The position numbers were made by a program, and so were the translations under genes. The notes under the pieces are model-generated. The model was not told the origin of the DNA. It worked only from the letters and a program-made list of their open reading frames with translations, and did not search any database. This document shows positions 44,527 to 52,335 of a stretch of 64,000 nt of DNA, in pieces. The stretch lies in contig NZ_CP126970.1 in assembly GCF_030252185.1 (NCBI RefSeq), forward strand, positions 1,984,001 through 2,048,000. Direction: 5' to 3'. This stretch comes from Corynebacterium suedekumii. GTDB taxonomy: Bacteria > Actinomycetota > Actinomycetes > Mycobacteriales > Mycobacteriaceae. Within the stretch, counting starts at the first letter, position 1. Each line of letters begins with the position of its first letter.

Positions 44527-44732
44527 CGCAACAGGTCCCCGGGCTGGCAGTCCAGGGCCTCACACAACGCGGCCAGGGTGGTGAACCGCACCGCCCTGGC
44601 CCGTCCGTTCTTCAGCACCGCCAGGTTGGCTGGCGTGATGCCCACCCGCTCGGCGAGCTCTCCCACGGCCATCTTCCGGCGGGCCAGCATCACGTCGATG
44701 TCCACGACGATCTCCCCGGCTGACCCGGCCAT
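44511..44732 (-). CDS. Small Xre/Cro-type HTH regulator (YozG-like)
   Basis: A 73-residue protein that is almost entirely a helix-turn-helix domain ([46 protein letters not shown]). It is translated from an ATG sharing a base with the stop codon of the DUF2975 gene. This two-gene arrangement is common in Firmicutes and Actinobacteria; the regulator most likely controls its own operon through the palindromic half-sites at 45214-45243. Confidence 0.88.
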   Translation of the reverse strand: MAGSAGEIVVDIDVMLARRKMAVGELAERVGITPANLAVLKNGRARAVRFTTLAALCEALDCQPGDLLRYSAD

Positions 44733-45196
44733 CAGATGACCCCCTCGAGCTCGGTGGAGAAGCCGGTCGCCTGCATCAGCAGTGCCCGCTGCACGTACAC
44801 GACCAGGGCGACCCCACCGATGAGCAGTGAGACGACCGTGGCGACGAGGATGAGCCCCGGGGCGTCATCCACCTCCGCGACGATGTAACCGGCCACCAGG
44901 ACGGCGACGGCTCCACCGACGATCGCCCCGATGATGCGGTCCACCCAGCCGAGGGCGGCGGGGGAGAAGACCGTGCCCTCCCGGACCAGACCCAGGAGAC
45001 GCCAGATGCAGTAGAGGGAGAACTGGAGGCAGGCCAGGCCCAGGACGATGATCACGGCCAGGATGGACCAGGCCGCCAGGGGCACCGTCCCTTCGCCGAG
45101 GATGAGCCCGCCGGCCACGAGGACCTGGACGGCGAGCCCGGCCAGGCCACCGAGGACGAGGATTCCCCGGAGCAGGGCCACGAGGGTGGGGGACAT
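44732..45196 (-). CDS. DUF2975-family membrane protein
   Basis: A 154-residue protein with four predicted membrane helices (LVALLRGILVLGGLAGLAVQ, SILAVIIVLGLACLQF, IIGAIVGGAVAVLVAGYIV, ILVATVVSLLIGGVALVVYV). A strong AAAGGAG lies 6 nt before ATG 45196. DUF2975 proteins are of unknown function, always seen with a small Xre regulator; a sensor or anti-regulator role is a guess. Confidence 0.85.
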   Translation of the reverse strand: MSPTLVALLRGILVLGGLAGLAVQVLVAGGLILGEGTVPLAAWSILAVIIVLGLACLQFSLYCIWRLLGLVREGTVFSPAALGWVDRIIGAIVGGAVAVLVAGYIVAEVDDAPGLILVATVVSLLIGGVALVVYVQRALLMQATGFSTELEGVI

Positions 45197-45213
45197 GCTT
45201 CTCCTTTATCGGG

Positions 45214-45243
45214 ATACGATGGGAACCTATCGTATAACGATAG
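45214..45243 (-). promoter_or_regulatory. Overlapping palindromic operator for the DUF2975/Xre pair
   Basis: Three TATCGT-type half-sites overlap: ATACGAT (45214-45220), an inverted ATCGTAT (45229-45235), and a second inverted pair CTATCGT/ACGATAG (45227-45233, 45237-45243). The site lies just upstream of the DUF2975 ribosome-binding site and probably overlaps its promoter. Confidence 0.65.
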
Positions 45244-45412
45244 ATTCCCCGGAGGGAAGTCGTGGCACGGACCGTGGTGCTCCGGGGCGATATCCGGCCC
45301 GGGACAAGGCCGTCTGGCCAGCGGATTTGGCCATGTTTCACCGTTGTGGTTATAGTATTCAACGTTGCTCACCGAGGTTCACGCCGAAGAGAGCGACAGA
45401 AAAACTGAACAA

Positions 45413-45484
45413 TGGCCTATGGTGTAATTGGCAACACAGCGGTTTCTGGTACCGTCGTTCTAGGTTCGAGTCCTGGTAGGCCAG
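45413..45484 (+). tRNA. tRNA-Gln (anticodon CTG)
   Basis: A 72-nt cloverleaf: acceptor arms TGGCCTA/TAGGCCA, anticodon stem CGGT/ACCG around loop TTCTGGT (anticodon CTG), and a T-arm with GGTTCGAGTCC. No encoded CCA. It is the first gene of a tRNA cluster immediately downstream of the gltX region. Confidence 0.95.
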
Positions 45485-45520
45485 CTGCAGAGCAATCTGC
45501 CGGCGAAGATCATTCGCTTC

Positions 45521-45593
45521 GCCCCGTTCGTCTAGCGGCCTAGGACGCCGGCCTCTCACGCCGGTAACACGGGTTCAAATCCCGTACGGGGTA
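45521..45593 (+). tRNA. tRNA-Glu (anticodon CTC), copy 1
   Basis: A 73-nt tRNA: acceptor GCCCCGT/ACGGGGT, anticodon stem CCGGC/GCCGG with loop CTCTCAC (anticodon CTC), T-loop GGGTTCAAATCCC. Cotranscribed with tRNA-Gln (36-nt gap). A terminator follows. Confidence 0.96.
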
Positions 45594-45602
45594 CAAATTC
45601 AG

Positions 45603-45650
45603 AAAAGCACTTCCCACCGTTTCTTGACGGAACAACGGGAAGTGCTTTTC
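45603..45650 (+). terminator. Terminator of the tRNA-Gln/tRNA-Glu transcript
   Basis: Perfect 13-bp stem (45603-45615 with 45637-45649) with a 21-nt loop, ending in TTTTC. Confidence 0.85.
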
Positions 45651-45879
45651 GTCGTTTCCTCATCTGATGTCACCCCCGCCCCTAACGGTGATAGCTGGCT
45701 CACAACTGGGCGGATATTGTGTCGGGGGTAATGCAAGGTAACGGTTTTGTGAATGAACCTTTAATCGGGGGTTGCGGGGACATATGCTGCAGGTAGCGGA
45801 GAGGATCACACCTCACAAGCCCAGGTACCAGGCAGAGGATGATCGGTACTCCGACCGTAGAGAACCGGAAGGAGAGCAT

Positions 45880-45933
45880 ATGGCAGCAAGTGACCACCAT
45901 ATCTCCGGACGCGTCGCAGGCGTCCTCCCATAA
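45880..45933 (+). CDS. Possible 17-residue small ORF
   Basis: ATG 45880 has AAGGAG 5 nt upstream and encodes MAASDHHISGRVAGVLP before a TAA. It lies inside the candidate RNA at 45660-46214. The ribosome site is better than chance, but the peptide has no recognisable feature. It could be a regulatory leader peptide or incidental. Confidence 0.3.
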   Translation: MAASDHHISGRVAGVLP

Positions 45934-46004
45934 GCGGCATCGCCATAATCCGGCAACTTCCAGGCGCACAGCTTGCGCGAAGTACAGGAGCTAACGGGAG
46001 CGAT

Positions 46005-46073
46005 ATGCAGCGAATGGCGTCAACCGAACCCCACGGTACGGACAAGCCAACCCCCGGCCCCTCAGTTCTCTAG
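46005..46073 (+). CDS. Possible 22-residue small ORF
   Basis: ATG 46005 has GGGAG 4 nt upstream and a further CAGGAG 14 nt upstream. The peptide starts MQRMASTEPHG and is Pro/Thr-rich; it stops at TAG 46071. It is the second short frame in the same candidate transcript. No similarity is recognised. Confidence 0.25.
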   Translation: MQRMASTEPHGTDKPTPGPSVL

Positions 46074-46174
46074 AACGCAGCGGACGCGATCACGAGGAAC
46101 ATCTACTCGGATCGACGACACTTCCGCACCGGCAGTCGGAAGCGGTGGAAGCCCCATCGTCCACGGTTCGGACC

Positions 46175-46214
46175 AACCCACCACCCACAGGTGGTGGGTT
46201 CTTTACTGCTTTTT
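46175..46214 (+). terminator. Intrinsic terminator of the candidate RNA
   Basis: An 11-bp perfect stem (46175-46185 with 46190-46200), CACA loop, then a T-rich tail ending in TTTTT. Confidence 0.85.
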
Positions 46215-46300
46215 GCCCGATGACCTGCCGATTTGTTTCCTTACACAGGGAACGTTTACTGTTATGGAGTCCTTAACGGACACCGCATCACAGCGAACAC

Positions 46301-46373
46301 GCCCCGTTCGTCTAGCGGCCTAGGACGCCGGCCTCTCACGCCGGTAACACGGGTTCAAATCCCGTACGGGGTA
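46301..46373 (+). tRNA. tRNA-Glu (anticodon CTC), copy 2
   Basis: Base-for-base identical to the tRNA at 45521-45593, in the same orientation 780 bp downstream. It has its own terminator at 46385-46414, so it is a separate transcription unit or the end of a longer one. Confidence 0.96.
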
Positions 46374-46384
46374 CCAGACAGCGA

Positions 46385-46414
46385 GAAAAGCCGGATCTTC
46401 GGATCCGGCTTTTC
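46385..46414 (+). terminator. Terminator after tRNA-Glu copy 2
   Basis: Perfect 13-bp stem (46385-46397 with 46402-46414) closed by a TTCG tetraloop, ending in TTTTC. Confidence 0.9.
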
Positions 46415-46525
46415 GTTTGCCCACCCGTTCTCCGGATAGGTGGGGATTGAGCTGACCGCAGGTGCCCACCCAGTGGAACGTCGGAACAGTCACGCGTGGC
46501 CGGGCCCGGCCCCATACTGGAGGAC

Positions 46526-46993
46526 ATGGACACGACAATCATGGCCCGGGCCATCGAGCTGTCCCGTGAGGGCATGCACGCAGGGGACGGTGGTCCCTTC
46601 GGCGCGGTCGTGGTCCGCGACGGCGTCATCATCGCGGAGGCGACGAACCTGGTGCTGGGCACCAACGATCCCACCGCCCACGCCGAAGTGGTCGCGCTCC
46701 GTCGGGCCGCAGAGAAGCTGGGGAGTTTCACCCTGGCGGGGTGCGAACTCTACGCCAGCTGCGAACCCTGCCCGATGTGCCTGGGTGCAATCTACTGGGC
46801 CCGCGTGAAGCGCGTGTTCTTCGCCAACACCCGGCATGACGCCGCCAGCATCGGGTTCGATGACACGCTCATCGATGAGGAACTGAGTCGACCCGTTGGC
46901 CAACGGTCCATCGATGTCGTCCATGCCCCCGATCAGCGGGCACGGGACGTCTTTGGCGAATGGCTGGCCAAGGGCGACCGGGTGGAGTACTGA
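46526..46993 (+). CDS. guaD: Guanine deaminase (cytidine-deaminase fold)
   Basis: A 155-residue nucleoside/base deaminase. Zinc ligands are in THAEV (His52, catalytic Glu54) and SCEPCPMCLGAI (Cys82, Cys85). The whole sequence, including GGPFGAVVVRDG, TNDPTAHAEV, CLGAIYWARVKRVFF and GFDDTLIDEEL, follows the Bacillus subtilis GuaD pattern more closely than tRNA adenosine deaminase. It should convert guanine to xanthine. GGAGG lies 2-7 nt before ATG 46526. The HD hydrolase gene starts 3 nt later. Confidence 0.88.
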   Translation: MDTTIMARAIELSREGMHAGDGGPFGAVVVRDGVIIAEATNLVLGTNDPTAHAEVVALRRAAEKLGSFTLAGCELYASCEPCPMCLGAIYWARVKRVFFANTRHDAASIGFDDTLIDEELSRPVGQRSIDVVHAPDQRARDVFGEWLAKGDRVEY

Positions 46994-46996
46994 CCG

Positions 46997-47572
46997 GTGG
47001 CCACCTCACCGGCGTTGACCGGCCGACTGATGCGGGCGATCAGCGCCGCCGCCACCGCCCACCGGGATCATGTGCGAAAGGGATCGGGAATCCCGTACGT
47101 GTCTCACACCTACAGTGTCATGTACCTGGTGTCCCGGGAGACCGGTGACGAGGACGTGCTCATCGCCGCTGTCCTCCATGACGTCCTGGAGGACGTACCG
47201 CACAACCTCAGTGAGACCGAGATGCGGGCGGAGTTCGGGGACCGGGTCGCCGACATCGTCGTCGACCTGACGAAGGATTCTTCCCTGACCGACTGGCAGG
47301 AACGGGCGGATGCCTACCTCGACCACCTCGAGCATGCCGCCGCTGCGGAGGCGGTGCTCATCGCCTGCGCGGACAAGTTGCACAACCTGCTCTCGATCCT
47401 CGACGACCACGCGGAACTCGGTGAGAACCTGTGGTCGCCTTTCTCCTCAGGACGGGACCAGCAGCTGTGGTGGTACCGGGCGGTGAGCGAGGTGGTGGAG
47501 AGGAGACTTCCCGGCCTGTCGCTCAACCGGGAGCTGGTTGCGGCGACCGGACGCATGACGGACCTGACGTGA
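46997..47572 (+). CDS. HD-domain hydrolase related to SpoT/small alarmone hydrolases
   Basis: A 191-residue protein starting at GTG 46997. HD-domain metal residues are seen in YVSHTYSVMYLV (His37), AAVLHDVLEDVP (His61, Asp62, Glu65, Asp66) and ACADKLHNLLSI. The pattern matches the ppGpp-hydrolase half of RelA/SpoT and stand-alone small alarmone hydrolases; no synthetase domain is present. It follows guaD closely, so the pair may link guanine turnover and guanosine-alarmone breakdown, which is an inference from position. Confidence 0.8.
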   Translation: MATSPALTGRLMRAISAAATAHRDHVRKGSGIPYVSHTYSVMYLVSRETGDEDVLIAAVLHDVLEDVPHNLSETEMRAEFGDRVADIVVDLTKDSSLTDWQERADAYLDHLEHAAAAEAVLIACADKLHNLLSILDDHAELGENLWSPFSSGRDQQLWWYRAVSEVVERRLPGLSLNRELVAATGRMTDLT

Positions 47573-47576
47573 AGCG

Positions 47577-47582
47577 TAAGAT
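47577..47582 (+). promoter_or_regulatory. -10 element (TAAGAT) of the cysteine-synthase-like gene
   Basis: TAAGAT ends 7 nt before ATG 47590; a leaderless, separate promoter for the PLP/flavin pair is likely. Confidence 0.5.
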
Positions 47583-47589
47583 CTGACGC

Positions 47590-48549
47590 ATGAAAAATAC
47601 CCATGGTCCGACGGTGGCTGACACGATCGGCAATACCCCGCTGGTCCGACTTGACCGGTTGGTGGAGGAGCGGGACGTCTCCGTCTGGGCGAAGCTCGAG
47701 TACTTCAACCCCGGCGGCAGCGCCAAGGACCGCACCGCCACCGCGATGGTGGAGGCGGCGATCGCCGACGGGCGTCTGCGCCCCGGTGACACCGTCGTGG
47801 AATCCAGCTCGGGCAACCTGGGTGTGGCCATGGCCCGCCAGGCCGCGCTCGGGGGCTGGACCTTCCACTGTGTGGTCGACCCGCGGGCGAACAAGGCCAC
47901 GGTTGCGCACATGGAGGCGCTCGGCGCGGTGGTGCACATGCTGGACTGGCCCGACCCGGAGACGGGGGACTGGCTGACGGCCCGCCGTGCGGAGGTGGCC
48001 CGCCTGCTGGAGGAGATCGACGGGGCCATCTGCCTGGACCAGTACTCCAATGAGGCGGCGTTCACCGCCCACGCCGCGGGCACGATGCGGGAGATCCACG
48101 AGCAGCTCGGGACGGCACCCGACTATCTGCTTGTGGCGGTGAGCACCACCGGCACGATCGGCGGCTGCCTGCGCTACATCCGTGAGCACGACCTGCCCAC
48201 CACCGTCATCGCGGTGGATGCGGAAGGATCCGTGCTGTTCCAGGGCACCAGGGGAGAACGCCACCTGCCCGGATTCGGTGCGGGCGTGGTGCCCAAACTC
48301 TCCGAATCGGTGACCCCGGACCGCGTCCTGCGCATCCCGGACCGCGCCTCGGTCGAGGGTGCCCGCAGGTTGGCCCGGACTGAGGCGATCCTGCCGGGAG
48401 CCTCGGGCGGTGCGGTGATCGCGGGCGTCGATAAGCTGCTGGAGGAAGGAGTGGAGGAGGGCGCGACGATCGTCGCCATCCTCCATGACGGTGGTCCGGC
48501 CTACCTGGACACCATCTACAACGACGACTGGGTGGAGCAGAACCTGTGA
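47590..48549 (+). CDS. Cysteine-synthase-family PLP enzyme (SbnA-like)
   Basis: A 319-residue fold-type II PLP enzyme. The Schiff-base lysine is in NPGGSAKDRTAT (Lys46), the substrate loop is ESSSGNLGVAMA, and the phosphate-binding loop is STTGTIGG. These fit O-acetylserine sulfhydrylase relatives, but the neighbour is a decarboxylase fusion, not a serine acetyltransferase, and the pattern recalls SbnA (O-phosphoserine-dependent 2,3-diaminopropionate precursor synthase). It overlaps the next gene by 4 nt (GTGA). Probably makes a non-protein amino acid by beta-replacement; the nucleophile is unknown. Confidence 0.82.
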   Translation: MKNTHGPTVADTIGNTPLVRLDRLVEERDVSVWAKLEYFNPGGSAKDRTATAMVEAAIADGRLRPGDTVVESSSGNLGVAMARQAALGGWTFHCVVDPRANKATVAHMEALGAVVHMLDWPDPETGDWLTARRAEVARLLEEIDGAICLDQYSNEAAFTAHAAGTMREIHEQLGTAPDYLLVAVSTTGTIGGCLRYIREHDLPTTVIAVDAEGSVLFQGTRGERHLPGFGAGVVPKLSESVTPDRVLRIPDRASVEGARRLARTEAILPGASGGAVIAGVDKLLEEGVEEGATIVAILHDGGPAYLDTIYNDDWVEQNL

Positions 48550-51268
48550 CTGAGATCGCGATCATCGGCGGCGGCCCGCGTGGCCTGTGGGCGGCGGAGG
48601 AACTGATCACCCTCGCCCGCGAACGCGGGACGCACGTCCACATTGACGTGTACAACGACGGCGAGCCGGGCGCGGTCGGCGCCTATGAAATCGACCAGCC
48701 GGACGAGTGGCTCATCAACGTCCGGTCCTCAGCCATCCGCACGCACCTGGGCAGCTTCGACGACTGGCGCGACCGCCATGATGATCCCTTCCCGCCCCGC
48801 CGCCTGGTGGGGGAGTTCCTCGCCGAATCCTGGACCCACCTGGGCGAGCACCTGCCCGCCGGCACCACGCTCACGCACCACCCCCGGCGGATCACGGAGC
48901 TGACCCCGGACGGCGACCGGTGGCGCATCGGCGATGCCACCTATGACGAGGTCCTCCTGGCCACCGGCCATGCCGTCGACTTCCCCGCCTCCCTCCGGCA
49001 CACCGATCTGCCCGTGCCGGTGCTCACCCCGTACCCGGCGACCAACCTGGCCGCCATCACCGACCGGGACCGTGTCCTGGTCCGCGGCGCGGCACTGACG
49101 TTCATCGACGTCACCCGGGCCTGCCCCGCGGCGGTGTTCCTGCCTGTCACCCGTACGGGCAGGTTCATGGAGGTCAAGCCCGTCAACGTCGGGATCGACT
49201 GGGCGGACATCATCGCTGCCGGCCAGGCACGTGTCCGCGACGTGGCAGACCTTCCCGGCCTGGTGGACGTGCTCGCCGACGTCGCCGCCGCCCTCCTCGC
49301 CCGCGCCGACGGTGTCGGCGGCGAGCACGAGATCCGTGCGGTCCTCGACGGCACCGACGGTTCCGGCGATCCCGTCGCCGACCTCCGCGCCTCCTACGAG
49401 GTGGCCACCGGCGTCCGCCCGGCATCGGCCGCCTGGGCCGTCGGCCTGGCCTGGCTCGAGCTGTATCCCGCAATCGTGGAACGGGCCTCCTACGCCGGCC
49501 GCGACACCCTCGACGGGTTCGGCGACCTCTGCCGTCGCCTCGAACGCGTCGGCTTCGGCCCGCCACCCGAGTCCGCCGCCGGGCTCCTCGAGCTTATCGA
49601 CGCCGGCTGCATCGACACCGCCGTCCTCTCCCGCGGCGCCGAACCGCTGGCTGAGCTCGTGGCCGAGACCGGCGCCACCGTCGTCGTCGACGCCGTCATC
49701 GCCCCGCCCGGCGTGGTCCCCGGCACCCTCGAGGCGTGGCTCGTGGACCAGGGGCATGCCCGCATCCGCCCCGGCACCCGCGGCCTCGACGTCGACCCGG
49801 ACGGCCGGGTCACCGGCCAGGAGCACCTGTCCGCGGTGGGCCGGATGACCGAGGACGTCGTCCTGGGCAACGACACACTCTCCCGCACCCTCCACGACGT
49901 CATCCCGCGCTGGGCCTCCCGCGTCATCGGCGGCCCGGGCCAGGTCCACGGCATCCCACCGTTGACCGCCCGGACCGAGGAATGGGCCGACAAGCTGCTC
50001 GCCGACACCACCGAGACCCGTCGTCTCGTCGCCGAGTTCGGCAGCCCGGTCAACGTGCTCAACGCCTCACCCATGCTGGACAACATCACCGAGCTCGTCG
50101 ACGCCGGCGCCGCCCACGGTGTCGACGTCCACGTCTTCTTCGCCCGTAAGGCCAACAAGGGTCTGGTGTTCGTCGACACCGTCCGCGATGCCGGGCACGG
50201 CGTCGACGTGGCCAGCGAACGGGAGCTGCGCCAGGTGCTGGGCAGGGGAGTGGCGGGTGAACGGATCATCCTCTCCGCGGCCATCAAACCCGACGCCCTC
50301 CTCGAACACGCCGTGGCCAACGGGGTGACCATCTCCGCCGACGGGCGCGCCGAACTCGACCGCATCGCCGCCATCGCCCGCCGCCTGGGCACCACCGCGC
50401 ATGTCGCCCCGCGCCTGGCACCGGACCCGGAGATGCTGCCGCCCACCCGCTTCGGTGAGCGCAGCGCCCAGTGGGCACAGCACCTCGCCCGCCCCGTCGA
50501 GGGTGTCGAGATCGTCGGCCTGCACGTCCACCTTCACGGCTACGCCGCGGGCGACCGCCAGACCGCCCTCCGGGAGTGCCTCACCCTCGTCGACACGCTC
50601 GTCGCCGCCGGCCACCACCCCCGCTTCATCGACCTCGGCGGCGGCATCCCCATGAGCTACCTCGACGACGCACAGCAGTGGGAGGACTACCGGTCCCTGC
50701 GGCAGGCGATGATCGACGGCCACACCCGCCCGTTCACCTGGAAGTCCGACCCGCTGGACACCACCTACCCGTACCACCAGTCACCCACCCGCGGGGCCTG
50801 GTTGGAGCAGGTGCTCTCCGACGGGGTCGCTGAGGGGCTGACCTCCCGGGGCTGCGCCTGCATCTGGAACCCGGCCGCAGCGTGCTCGACGGTTGCGGGC
50901 TCATCCTCGCGGAGGTGGCGTTCGTCAAGGAGCGTTCGGACGGCCTTCCCCTGGTCGGCCTGGCCATGAACCGCACCCAGTGCCGCACCACCTCCGACGA
51001 CTACCTCGTCGATCCGATCCTGGTCACCGACCGGACCAGGGGAGAAGATGTCGAGGCCTTCCTCGTCGGGGCCTACTGCATCGAGGACGAGCTCATCCTG
51101 CGTCGCCGCATCCGCTTCCCGCGGGGCGTCAAACCGGGCGAGGTGATCGGCATCCCCAACACCGCCGGCTACTTCATGCACATCCTCGAGAGTGCCTCCC
51201 ACCAGATTCCCCTGGCCAGGAATGTCGTGTGGCCCCCAGGCACGCTCGATGACATCGACCGCGGGTGA
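48546..51268 (+). pseudogene. FAD/NAD(P)-binding protein fused to Y4yA-type PLP decarboxylase, frameshifted
   Basis: From GTG 48546 residues 1-470 form a FAD/NAD(P)-binding module (AIIGGGPRGLWAAEEL at 5-20; DQPDEWLINVRSSAIRTH). Residues about 475 onward form a DAP/ornithine-decarboxylase-fold domain with PLP lysine in FFARKANKGL (Lys535), a LHVHLHGYAAGDR strand and IDLGGGIPMSYL. The frame breaks near 50850: the next frame continues LRLHLEPGRSVLDGCGLI to GVKPGEVIGIPNTAGYF and stops at 51268. Adding one G to the GGGG at 50848-50851 would restore a single ~907-residue protein, lacking only that base. The C-terminal half resembles the Y4yA family. As written the decarboxylase domain is cut. Confidence 0.75.
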
Positions 51269-51334
51269 GCGATGGTGACTCAGGGGCATCCCTGATCTTT
51301 GTCCGTTGACCTTCCCGGGGGCCGGTCCCGGCCT

Positions 51335-51340
51335 TAGGAT
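51335..51340 (+). promoter_or_regulatory. -10 element (TAGGAT) of the S41-like gene
   Basis: TAGGAT ends 7 nt before ATG 51348. The alternative ATG 51339 overlaps this hexamer, so 51348 is the better start. Confidence 0.45.
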
Positions 51341-51347
51341 GAGCCTC

Positions 51348-52325
51348 ATGCGCATCCTCCGGAACGTGGTGTTGTCCCTTGTCGCTGTCCTGCTCATCGG
51401 CGGCCTTCTCGCGGCCTGGTTCCTGGGGCCCTCGCTGGGCATCGCCCTGCGCGGCGCCCCGTTCTTCCTCTTCCCGCCCTCGCCGGAGCGCTACGCCACG
51501 GTGGTCCTCGATGAGGCGGAGAGCCGGGGCCTCTACGCCGATGATCCCGCCTTCGCCGACGCCCGGGCCGAGGCCGAGCGGGTGGCGGAGCAGGCCGGGG
51601 ATGTCGCCGAGACCCACGAGACCCTCCACGCCGCCCTGCAGATCGCGGGTGGCACACACTCCCATCTCATCCCGCCCGGGCAGGTCGCGGCAGCCGAGGC
51701 CGCAGTCCCCGCTGAGCCGACCGTGACCCGCGACGGATCGGTCGTCGTGGCCACCGTGCCCGCGCACAACCAGGCCCACGACCCCCAGGCCTACGCCGAC
51801 ACCCTCGCCCTGGGACTGACCGACGGTGATGACGTGTGTGGGGCGGTGGTGGACCTGCGCGGCAACACCGGCGGGGACATGGGCCCGATGGTCGCGGGCC
51901 TGTCCCCGCTGCTGCCGGACGGGGTGGCCCTGCGCTTCGTCGCCGGGGAGAACTCCTCGCCCGTGGTGGTCGAGGGCAACAGTGTCCGGGGTGGCGGCAC
52001 GCCCGTGACCACGTCCGGCGGGAAACTCGGCGTGCCGGTCGCCGTCCTCACCGACGAGCTGACCGCCAGCTCCGGGGAGGCGACCCTGGTGGCGTTCCAC
52101 GGGCTCGACGATGTGCGGACCTTCGGCACACCCACGGCGGGTTACGCCTCGGCGAACATGACCTTCACCATGCCCGACGGGGCTCTGATCCTGCTCACTG
52201 CCATGCAGTTCGAGGACCGGACAGGGCATGTCCACGAGGAGGCGCCGATCGAGCCGGACGGGGCCACCGACGATCCGGAGCAGCAGGCCCGCGACTGGCT
52301 CCGCGAGGAGCACGGCTGCTCCTAG
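51348..52325 (+). CDS. Membrane-anchored S41 (tail-specific) peptidase-like protein
   Basis: A 325-residue protein with an N-terminal hydrophobic anchor (NVVLSLVAVLLIGGLLAAWF) and an S41 core: VVDLRGNTGGDMGPMVAGL (substrate-groove strand) and the nucleophile region LTASSGEATLVAFHG, then TFGTPTAGYASAN. No PDZ domain is visible. The Ser is present; the usual Lys is not clearly identified, so activity is not certain. Preceded by the truncated PLP gene, not in an obvious operon with it. Confidence 0.72.
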   Translation: MRILRNVVLSLVAVLLIGGLLAAWFLGPSLGIALRGAPFFLFPPSPERYATVVLDEAESRGLYADDPAFADARAEAERVAEQAGDVAETHETLHAALQIAGGTHSHLIPPGQVAAAEAAVPAEPTVTRDGSVVVATVPAHNQAHDPQAYADTLALGLTDGDDVCGAVVDLRGNTGGDMGPMVAGLSPLLPDGVALRFVAGENSSPVVVEGNSVRGGGTPVTTSGGKLGVPVAVLTDELTASSGEATLVAFHGLDDVRTFGTPTAGYASANMTFTMPDGALILLTAMQFEDRTGHVHEEAPIEPDGATDDPEQQARDWLREEHGCS

Positions 52326-52335
52326 GCAGATGCGG

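Larger units (their letters stand above)
45660..46214 (+). ncRNA. Candidate non-coding RNA or small-ORF transcript between the tRNA-Glu copies
   Basis: About 550 nt without a normal gene lie between two terminators. The second (46175-46214) cannot serve the upstream tRNAs, which have their own, so an independent transcript is expected. Possible -10 hexamers are TAACGG and TATGCT (45783-45788). Internal hairpins include GGACGC/GCGTCC (45907-45925) and CTTCCG/CGGAAG further on. Two small frames with ribosome sites, at 45880 and 46005, lie inside. The sequence is less G+C-rich than its surroundings. I do not recognise it as tmRNA, RNase P RNA, 6S or a known riboswitch. The 5' end is approximate. 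Confidence 0.45.

Noticed and set aside
45660..46214. tmRNA, RNase P RNA, 6S RNA or a c-di-AMP riboswitch
   Set aside because: I could not match the conserved cores of any of these families by eye, so only an unclassified candidate is reported.
45521..46373. Prophage or integrative element between the tRNA-Glu copies
   Set aside because: The interval is only about 700 bp and contains no integrase or phage gene.
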